From: an uncultured Bacteroides sp.
Lineage (GTDB): Bacteria > Bacteroidota > Bacteroidia > Bacteroidales > Bacteroidaceae
NCBI GenBank assembly: GCA_959606905.1
Contig: CAUHML010000030.1
Coordinates: forward strand, 1 to 38,427
DNA: 38,427 bases
Direction of reading: 5' to 3'
The translations under genes and the position numbers were made by a program. The notes below the pieces were generated by a model. The model did not search any database. It was not told the origin of the DNA and saw only the letters and a program-made list of their open reading frames with translations. Positions 18,035 through 24,505 of this stretch are shown in pieces. Numbering within the stretch: position 1 is the stretch's first letter; every line of letters starts with the position of its first letter.

Positions 18035-20458
18035 ATGAAAAAAACGTTGGTTATATTATTCGTCGCCGGGGTTCTTGCCGCGTGTAAGTCGACGGATAGC
18101 AATAAATCTGATTATCAATACAAGGATGTACCTTTTACCAATGTACACTTTTCTGATAATTTCTGGGCATCTCGTATTGAAACCATTCGTAGTGTTACCG
18201 TGCCTTTTGCTTTTCATAAATGTGAGGAAACTCATCGTATAGATAATTTTGCAGTAGCGGGGAAACTGATGGAAGGAAAGTTCAATTCCCCTTATCCGTT
18301 TGATGATTCGGATGTGTATAAGATAATGGAAGGAGCTGCTTACTTGTTGGCGGTGAAGGAGGATAAAGCGCTGGATATGTATATGGACAGTCTGATTCAT
18401 CTGATAGGAGCTGCGCAGGAACCGGATGGTTATCTTTATACTACCCGTACTATTGGCGGGGATTCGCAACATCCGTGGGCTGGCAGTAAAAGATGGGAAA
18501 ATGAACGTGACAACAGCCATGAATTGTATAATGTAGGACACATGTATGAGGCGGCTGTAGCTCATTATCTAGCTACCGGAAAACGTTCATTTCTTGATAT
18601 AGCCATTAAGAGTGCGAATTTGTTGTGTAATACCTTTGGTCCTGAAGAAGAAAAGATTACTGTAGCGCCAGGGCATCAGGAAGTGGAGATTGGGCTGGTA
18701 AAGCTTTATAGGGTGACAGGAGATAAACGTTATTTGGATTTGTCACAATTCTTTTTGGAGGCTCGTGGAAAGTATGACAAATATGATCGGAATAGTGAGG
18801 ATCAGTTCCGTAACGGATCTTATTGGCAGGATCATAAGCCAGTCATTGCTCAGGATGAGGCTGTAGGCCATGCAGTGCGGGCTACCTACATGTATGCTGC
18901 TATGACAGATATAGCCGCTTTGAAAAACGAGCGGCATTTTGAAAATGCTGTGGGTAAATTATGGGACAATGTAGTAGGGAAGAAGATGTATATTACCGGA
19001 GCTATTGGTTCAACTCGTCATGGAGAAGCGTTTGGTAAAAACTATGAGTTGCCTAATAGTACAGCTTATTGTGAAACATGTGCTTCTATTGCCAATTGCA
19101 TGTGGAATTTACGCATGTTCATGCTGCATGGTGATGCCAAATACATTGATGTGCTGGAACGTTCTTTGTATAACGGGGTGTTGAGTGGCATCAGTTTGGA
19201 TGGAAAGAAGTTTTTTTATCCAAATGTCCTCTCTTGCGATGAAAATGGCTCAGAGCGTAGCGAATGGTTTGATTGTTCTTGCTGCCCTTCTAATCTAGCT
19301 CGTTTTATTCCTTCGGTGCCAGGGTATGTGTATGCCACTTCTTCCAAAGGATTTTATGTGAATCTGTATGGTGCCAATCATGCTGATGTAGTTCTAAAGA
19401 ATGGAAAGCATGTACAGGTGGAACAACAGACGGATTATCCGTGGAATGGAAAGATAAAGTTGATATTGACTCCGGAAACCCCGGAAGATTTTGCTGTTAT
19501 GTTGCGTATTCCGGGATGGGTAAATAGTCAGCCTGTACCTTCCGATCTTTATACTTATACCAGGCATGATAAAAGAGCCGTAAAAATTACAATCAATGGA
19601 AAACCCCGGGATTTTGTAATGGAGAAAGGATATGCCGTTTTATCCGGTAGTTGGAAACGGGGGGATACAATTGAACTAAGTCTTCCGATGGATGTCCACA
19701 AGGTTTCAGCAAATGATAAGGTTGCTGCGGATGTGAATCATCTTGCCGTAGAGCGTGGCCCGATAGTTTATTGTGCAGAGTTTGCTGACAATGGAGGGAC
19801 TGTATTGAATTATGTGCTGAAACCGGAAACGGCTTTTGAGGCTGCTCCTGCTTCTATGTTGGGAGGTGTGGAGATATTGAAAGGAACCACAGAACGCATT
19901 ATTGCCGAGAATGATTTTAAGGAAATAAAGTCTGTGACAGATTCTATCCTGCTTATTCCTTATTATGCACGGTCTCATAGAGGAAATGGTGAAATGGCTG
20001 TGTGGCTTCCTTCCGATGAGAATATATTGAAAGATCAGCTAAAAGAACGTGCCCGTATTACGGATAAAGTTTTTATCGGTAAAGAAAGTTCGGAAACTGC
20101 GCATCAGTTGAAAGGTGAGAATACTCATACGGGAGGACCAAATACATGGCGTGATGCCTCGGATGGTGGATGGTTTTCGTATACCCTGAGAGTAGATCCG
20201 GTTCAACCGATGGAATTGGTTTTGACTTATAGCAGTACAGATGGAGGAAATCGTGAATTCGAGATATTTGCCGAACATGAAAAGATAGGAGAGCAAAAAT
20301 TACGGGTGGAAACTTTTAGTGCATGGATTGATAAAGTGTATCCTATTCCTGTTGATTTAACTCGGGGGAAAAGTCATGTAACTGTTAAGATACAGGCTTT
20401 GCCCGGTATGATTGCTGGAGGTGTGTTTGGTTGCAGAATGCAGAAGCAAAAAAAATAG
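18035..20458 (+). CDS. GH127 beta-L-arabinofuranosidase, lipoprotein
   Basis: Closest of the four PF07944 proteins to the characterised Bifidobacterium HypBA1, which frees L-arabinose from beta-1,2-linked arabinofuranobiose on hydroxyproline. Of 807 aa, the lipobox LAAC gives Cys17. The catalytic site reads: Glu331 in RHGEAFGKN (acid/base, 16 residues before the zinc Glu as in HypBA1), YCETCAS (Glu347, Cys349), and DCSCCPSN (Cys416 nucleophile, Cys417 zinc ligand). A beta-sandwich follows the barrel. The last about 118 residues (from HQLKGEN, 690) form the same accessory domain as in the 15622 and 21464 proteins, although the catalytic part is of a different subtype. That suggests domain exchange. 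It is 4 bases upstream of the next gene, so translation is probably coupled. Confidence 0.92.
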   Translation: MKKTLVILFVAGVLAACKSTDSNKSDYQYKDVPFTNVHFSDNFWASRIETIRSVTVPFAFHKCEETHRIDNFAVAGKLMEGKFNSPYPFDDSDVYKIMEGAAYLLAVKEDKALDMYMDSLIHLIGAAQEPDGYLYTTRTIGGDSQHPWAGSKRWENERDNSHELYNVGHMYEAAVAHYLATGKRSFLDIAIKSANLLCNTFGPEEEKITVAPGHQEVEIGLVKLYRVTGDKRYLDLSQFFLEARGKYDKYDRNSEDQFRNGSYWQDHKPVIAQDEAVGHAVRATYMYAAMTDIAALKNERHFENAVGKLWDNVVGKKMYITGAIGSTRHGEAFGKNYELPNSTAYCETCASIANCMWNLRMFMLHGDAKYIDVLERSLYNGVLSGISLDGKKFFYPNVLSCDENGSERSEWFDCSCCPSNLARFIPSVPGYVYATSSKGFYVNLYGANHADVVLKNGKHVQVEQQTDYPWNGKIKLILTPETPEDFAVMLRIPGWVNSQPVPSDLYTYTRHDKRAVKITINGKPRDFVMEKGYAVLSGSWKRGDTIELSLPMDVHKVSANDKVAADVNHLAVERGPIVYCAEFADNGGTVLNYVLKPETAFEAAPASMLGGVEILKGTTERIIAENDFKEIKSVTDSILLIPYYARSHRGNGEMAVWLPSDENILKDQLKERARITDKVFIGKESSETAHQLKGENTHTGGPNTWRDASDGGWFSYTLRVDPVQPMELVLTYSSTDGGNREFEIFAEHEKIGEQKLRVETFSAWIDKVYPIPVDLTRGKSHVTVKIQALPGMIAGGVFGCRMQKQKK

Positions 20459-20462
20459 GCCT

Positions 20463-21461
20463 ATGAAACGCTATATTATGACCACCGGATTGATGTGTAT
20501 ATGCGTGTTTTGTTCTTTAGCCCAAAAACAAATGATGTATGGAGATACAAGCCGTATTGGAATACCTTTTTCTAAAGATCCTCATGTAGTGGAGTTCCAA
20601 GGTAAATATCTGATGTATTATTCTATTCCTCCAAAGCAGAATGGAAACGCGGAAGCGCAAGGTTGGGGAATAGGCATTGCCGGGAGCAAGAATCTGAAAG
20701 ATTGGCATCGTATTGGAGAAATCATACCTCAAACAGCTTATGAGTCTAAAGGGTTATGTGCTCCGGGTGCTTTGGTAAGAAATGATACGGTTCATCTATT
20801 CTATCAGACGTATGGTAATGGTGCTAAAGATGCTATTTGTCATGCATGGTCTGAAGATGGGATCCATTTTGTACGTAATGCTACAAATCCTATTTTTTCT
20901 CCGGAAGGGGAGTGGAACTGCGGGCGTGCCATCGATGCGGAGGTCGTTTTTTTAAAGGATCGGTATTATTTATATTATGCAACTCGTACTCCTGATTATT
21001 CTACCCAAATTATAGGAGTTGCAATGGCACCTGCACATACGGATTTTTCGAAACAGGCATGGAAGAGTCCGGTGAATCATCCGGTGCTTGTTCCCGAATA
21101 TCCTTGGGAAGAGAAGTGTGTCGAAGGAGCATCTGTTGTGCAGATGGGAGATGAGATGTTTATGTTTTATGCCGGGGCCTATAATAATCGTCCTCAGCAG
21201 ATTGGAGTTGCTAAAAGTAGTGATGGTATTCATTGGACAAAACTTTCTAATAAACCCTTTCTGATGAATGGTGATCCTGGAACATGGAATTGCTGTGAGT
21301 CCGGACATCCTCATCTCTTTAAAACAAGGAAAGGAAAAACATATTTATTTTATCAAGGGAATGATGACTTTGGTAAAACTTGGTTTCTTTCGAATATGGA
21401 GGTCAAATGGAAGAATAGACATCCTTTTATCGCTCATTATATAAATCAAAAAGCACATTAA
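20463..21461 (+). CDS. GH43-like five-bladed beta-propeller glycosidase
   Basis: Start chosen at ATG 20463, 4 bases after the GH127 stop, because MKRYIMTTGLMCICVFCSLAQ is a signal peptide; the longer reading from 20412 overlaps the upstream gene. The 332-aa protein is almost only a propeller. Three acidic residues sit where GH43-type enzymes have their triad: Asp39 in SKDPHVV, Asp158 in RAIDAEV and Glu221 in CVEGASV. Repeated propeller blades are visible (KYLMYYS, VHLFYQT, YYLYYAT, MFMFYAG, TYLFYQG). The absence of the RPDP motif and the short length leave family assignment open: GH43, GH117 or a related propeller group. An exo-arabinofuranosidase role fits the setting but is inferred. It is followed after 2 bases by another PF07944 gene. 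Confidence 0.72.
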   Translation: MKRYIMTTGLMCICVFCSLAQKQMMYGDTSRIGIPFSKDPHVVEFQGKYLMYYSIPPKQNGNAEAQGWGIGIAGSKNLKDWHRIGEIIPQTAYESKGLCAPGALVRNDTVHLFYQTYGNGAKDAICHAWSEDGIHFVRNATNPIFSPEGEWNCGRAIDAEVVFLKDRYYLYYATRTPDYSTQIIGVAMAPAHTDFSKQAWKSPVNHPVLVPEYPWEEKCVEGASVVQMGDEMFMFYAGAYNNRPQQIGVAKSSDGIHWTKLSNKPFLMNGDPGTWNCCESGHPHLFKTRKGKTYLFYQGNDDFGKTWFLSNMEVKWKNRHPFIAHYINQKAH

Positions 21462-21463
21462 AT

Positions 21464-23890
21464 ATGAAGAAAATATTTCTTTTTCTATATACCTTATTGG
21501 TCTTTTCCGGTGTATACGCACAAGAAAACAAGGTAAAGGTGGAGCCGGTGAATGGAGATAAAATTTCTTTGTTCTCTTTAAAAGAAGTCCGTTTACTGGA
21601 TAGTGATTTTAAACATATCATGGACCTGAACCACGCCTATATGCTTTCTTTGGAACCTGACCGTTTGCTGTCTTGGTTTCGGAGAGAAGCAGGTTTGACA
21701 CCTAAGGCACAACCCTATCCTTTTTGGGAATCTGAGTATATGAACGGGCATGGACCTTTACCGGGACATATTATGGGGTTTTATCTGTCTGGAATTTCTA
21801 TGATGTATGATTCTACGGGAGATACTGCAATTCTAAGTAGATTAAGCTATATCTTGGAGGAGTTATCTCTTTGCCAGCAAGCTGGAGGTGATGGATATTT
21901 GTTACCTACTATTTGCGGTAGAGCTATTTTCGAGAATGTGCTGGATGGAAATTTCAAGACTTCTAATCCTTTTATTGAGACTCCTTATGACAAATGCTGG
22001 GAACCTGTGTATGTCATGAACAAGATCATGTTGGGGCTTTATCAGGTTTATATGCGATGTGATTTATTACAGGCAAAAGAAATATTGGTAAAGATGGCAG
22101 ACTGGTTCGGCTATTCAGTTATTGACAAGTTATCACATGATGATCTTCAAAAATTGTTGGTGTGCGAGCATGGCTCTATCAATGAGTCTTTTATAGATGT
22201 TTATCAGATAACGGGTGAGGAGAAGTATCTTAAGTGGGCACAAAGACTCAACGATGAGGATATGTGGGTTCCCATGTCTGAAGGAAAGGATATATTGGAG
22301 GGTTGGCATGCTAATACCCAGATTCCTAAATTTACAGGTTTCGAATCTGTTTATCGTTATGATAGTAATGAACGTTTTACCACAGCTGCCCGTTTCTTTT
22401 GGGATACAGTAGTGAGAAAACATACTTGGGTGATGGGAGGTAACAGTACAGGAGAACATTTCTTTGCTCCTGAGGAATTCGAGCATCGAATAGAATTGAA
22501 CGGGGGACCTGAATCTTGTAATTCGGTTAATATGCTTCGTCTGACAGAGAGTTTATATTGTGATTATGCCGAGGTGGAGAAAGTGGATTATTATGAGAAA
22601 GTCTTATTTAATCATATTTTGGCCAACTATGATCCTGATCAGGGTATGTGTGTGTATTATACTTCCATGAAACCGGGACACTATAAAATTTATGGAACTA
22701 AATATGATTCTTTTTGGTGTTGTACCGGGACGGGGTTTGAGCAAACAGCAAAGTTTGGGCAAATGATTTATGCTCATACAGATGATGCCTTGTATGTAAA
22801 TATGTTTATACCATCGGTAGTTACATGGGATAAAGGAATCAGTATTCATCAGGAAACTGCTTTTCCTGATGAAGGTGTTACTAGTCTTACTGTTTCCGGA
22901 GAGGCTGTTTTTAATTTAAAGATACGTTGTCCTTATTGGGTGGGAAGTTCGTCACTCAATGTAATTGTAAATGGTAAGAGAGAGAAAATAAAGGCTGGTG
23001 TGGATGGATATGTTTCAATAAACAGGCAGTGGAAAGATGGAGATAAAGTACGGATAGAGCTACCTATGAAATTGGAAATAGTGCCTTTGAATGAGGCGAC
23101 TCATTATCTTGCTTTGAAATATGGGCCTATTGTTTTGGCAGCTAGAATTAGTGACGAGCATTTATCGAAAGATGATTTCAGATCTGCACGTTCTACTGTT
23201 GCTATGAAAGATTATCCAGTGATAGATGTGCCGGCTTTTATAGGGGATATCCGGAAAATACCGGCTGCTGTTATCCGGAAAAAAGGAGAGAAGCTGGCTT
23301 TTTTGTGTAGTAAGGATAATGTAGTATCCAAGCCTGTAGAGCTGGTTCCTTTTAATACTATTCACTGGAGCCGCTATGCCGTATATTTTCGGCATTATGA
23401 TAAGAAAGAGAACTATTTGGCCGAGCTGAAGAAATCGGAGCAATTTAAGCAAGAAGAGGATAACTTGAATAAAAGAACTGTAGACAGGGTCATTATTGCA
23501 GATGCTGAATCTGAGAAAATGCATAAAATGGAGGCAGTAAATTCTACAGCTGGTGAGAATTGGCGGGATGCTTCTAAAGGTGGATATTTTATGTATGAAA
23601 TGAAAGTTCGGAAAGAGATGGAACAGTCTGTTTGCTTACAGCTTTTGGGAAGTGATTCGGGTAATCGTATTTTTGATGTTTTGATTGATGGTAAATGGAT
23701 AGATACTATTGATTTGTCTAAACCTTGTAAAGAAGGAAAAGGACTGTATAGATGTTATATTCATATTCCTGCTGAATATATAAAAGCAAGAAAAAATGTA
23801 ACAGTGAAATTTCAGGCAAAGAATGGTTGTATAGCTGGGGGGATTTTTGATGTAAGGATTGTGTCTGCCATTTCGGTTCAAGACATGTAA
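21464..23890 (+). CDS. GH146/GH127-type beta-L-arabinofuranosidase (PF07944), second copy
   Basis: The 808-aa exported protein has a signal peptide ending VYAQ (about 20). The catalytic site is GGPESCNSVNM (Glu350, Cys352), SFWCCTGTGFEQ (Cys419, Cys420) and probable acid/base Glu331 in STGEHFF. It has ESC where the other three have ETC, and an unusual insertion (EEFEHRIELNGG) between the acid/base and the zinc Glu. It resembles the 15622 protein more than the 18035 one but is well diverged, so it is probably not a simple duplicate. Residues about 687-808 (NSTAGENWRDASKGG..., FDVLIDG, CIAGGIFDVRI) form the shared accessory domain, closest to that of the 18035 protein. Last enzyme of the first block. 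Confidence 0.88.
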   Translation: MKKIFLFLYTLLVFSGVYAQENKVKVEPVNGDKISLFSLKEVRLLDSDFKHIMDLNHAYMLSLEPDRLLSWFRREAGLTPKAQPYPFWESEYMNGHGPLPGHIMGFYLSGISMMYDSTGDTAILSRLSYILEELSLCQQAGGDGYLLPTICGRAIFENVLDGNFKTSNPFIETPYDKCWEPVYVMNKIMLGLYQVYMRCDLLQAKEILVKMADWFGYSVIDKLSHDDLQKLLVCEHGSINESFIDVYQITGEEKYLKWAQRLNDEDMWVPMSEGKDILEGWHANTQIPKFTGFESVYRYDSNERFTTAARFFWDTVVRKHTWVMGGNSTGEHFFAPEEFEHRIELNGGPESCNSVNMLRLTESLYCDYAEVEKVDYYEKVLFNHILANYDPDQGMCVYYTSMKPGHYKIYGTKYDSFWCCTGTGFEQTAKFGQMIYAHTDDALYVNMFIPSVVTWDKGISIHQETAFPDEGVTSLTVSGEAVFNLKIRCPYWVGSSSLNVIVNGKREKIKAGVDGYVSINRQWKDGDKVRIELPMKLEIVPLNEATHYLALKYGPIVLAARISDEHLSKDDFRSARSTVAMKDYPVIDVPAFIGDIRKIPAAVIRKKGEKLAFLCSKDNVVSKPVELVPFNTIHWSRYAVYFRHYDKKENYLAELKKSEQFKQEEDNLNKRTVDRVIIADAESEKMHKMEAVNSTAGENWRDASKGGYFMYEMKVRKEMEQSVCLQLLGSDSGNRIFDVLIDGKWIDTIDLSKPCKEGKGLYRCYIHIPAEYIKARKNVTVKFQAKNGCIAGGIFDVRIVSAISVQDM

Positions 23891-23970
23891 ATAAGAGCAG
23901 CTTTCGTTTTTAAAACATTCTCCATAGTTCGACTGTTCTAATGATAGTACAAACAGAAAAAATAATGATT

Positions 23971-24210
23971 ATGGAAAAATATTTTATTCATAGCAATGAA
24001 CTGCATTTGATTGATGTGGATAAAATTCATCAGGCAGTGGAAAGGATCGTGGACTCATTGGATATGGCTGCCGGATCAACTTGTCATTTTGATCTTTATA
24101 AAGTGGTGGAAACCTATTTTAAAGATTTGGATAAAAGAAGGGAAATAAACTGCTTATTGGGTATTGTGGATACGGAGGAGGAATTGGAGGAAAAGATGGA
24201 AGGCTTTTGA
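23971..24210 (+). CDS. Small hypothetical protein (79 aa)
   Basis: I do not recognise it. From ATG 23971 (MEKYFIHSN...) it gives 79 residues; in-frame ATGs at 23941 and 23965 could extend it by up to 10. There is no signal peptide or membrane segment. It is rich in acidic residues, with a predicted amphipathic helical middle (IHQAVERIVDSLDM, VVETYFKDLDKR) and a Glu-rich tail (DTEEELEEKMEGF), so it is probably a cytoplasmic helical protein. It lies 80 bases after the last enzyme, on the same strand, and two hairpins follow it. Composition looks protein-like rather than random, but no motif gives a function. Confidence 0.5.
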   Translation: MEKYFIHSNELHLIDVDKIHQAVERIVDSLDMAAGSTCHFDLYKVVETYFKDLDKRREINCLLGIVDTEEELEEKMEGF

Positions 24211-24322
24211 AATCTATTTTTTAATTTGTTTTCTATTCTTTATCTATTTTTACTGGGTGAAGATAAGTCTTCCTTTTTCATACTATTTCTGTTTATAAGA
24301 CAGAGATGGTTTTAAAGTTTGT

Positions 24323-24360
24323 AAAGGCAGTTGGTTCATACTGAACCGACTGCCTTTTTA
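24323..24360 (+). terminator. Rho-independent terminator closing the first PUL block
   Basis: AAAGGCAGTTGGTTCA (24323-24338) pairs with TGAACCGACTGCCTTT (24342-24357), with one G-T wobble and a 3-base loop, followed by a short T run. A weaker GAAGA/TCTTC hairpin with CTTTTTC lies upstream at 24259-24278. Apart from these and the promoter at 24449-24479, I see nothing else in the 24211-24505 gap. Confidence 0.85.
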
Positions 24361-24448
24361 TCTGAGTTCTATTGGTGGTTCTTGGGAAATTATATATTAG
24401 GAGTAATCTCATAGTATAGGGTTATACATGATTCTTTATTCTGAAAAC

Positions 24449-24479
24449 TTTATTTAATTCTTAGGTTTTTGTAAGTTTG
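24449..24479 (+). promoter_or_regulatory. Putative promoter of the kinase-less regulator
   Basis: TAAGTTTG (24472-24479) fits the TAnnTTTG -7 consensus. A degenerate -33 TTTA (24449-24452) lies 19 bases upstream. The start codon at 24506 is 26 bases downstream. With the terminator before it, this makes the regulator a separate transcription unit. Confidence 0.45.
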
Positions 24480-24505
24480 CTAAATGAAATCTAATAGAAA
24501 ATAGA

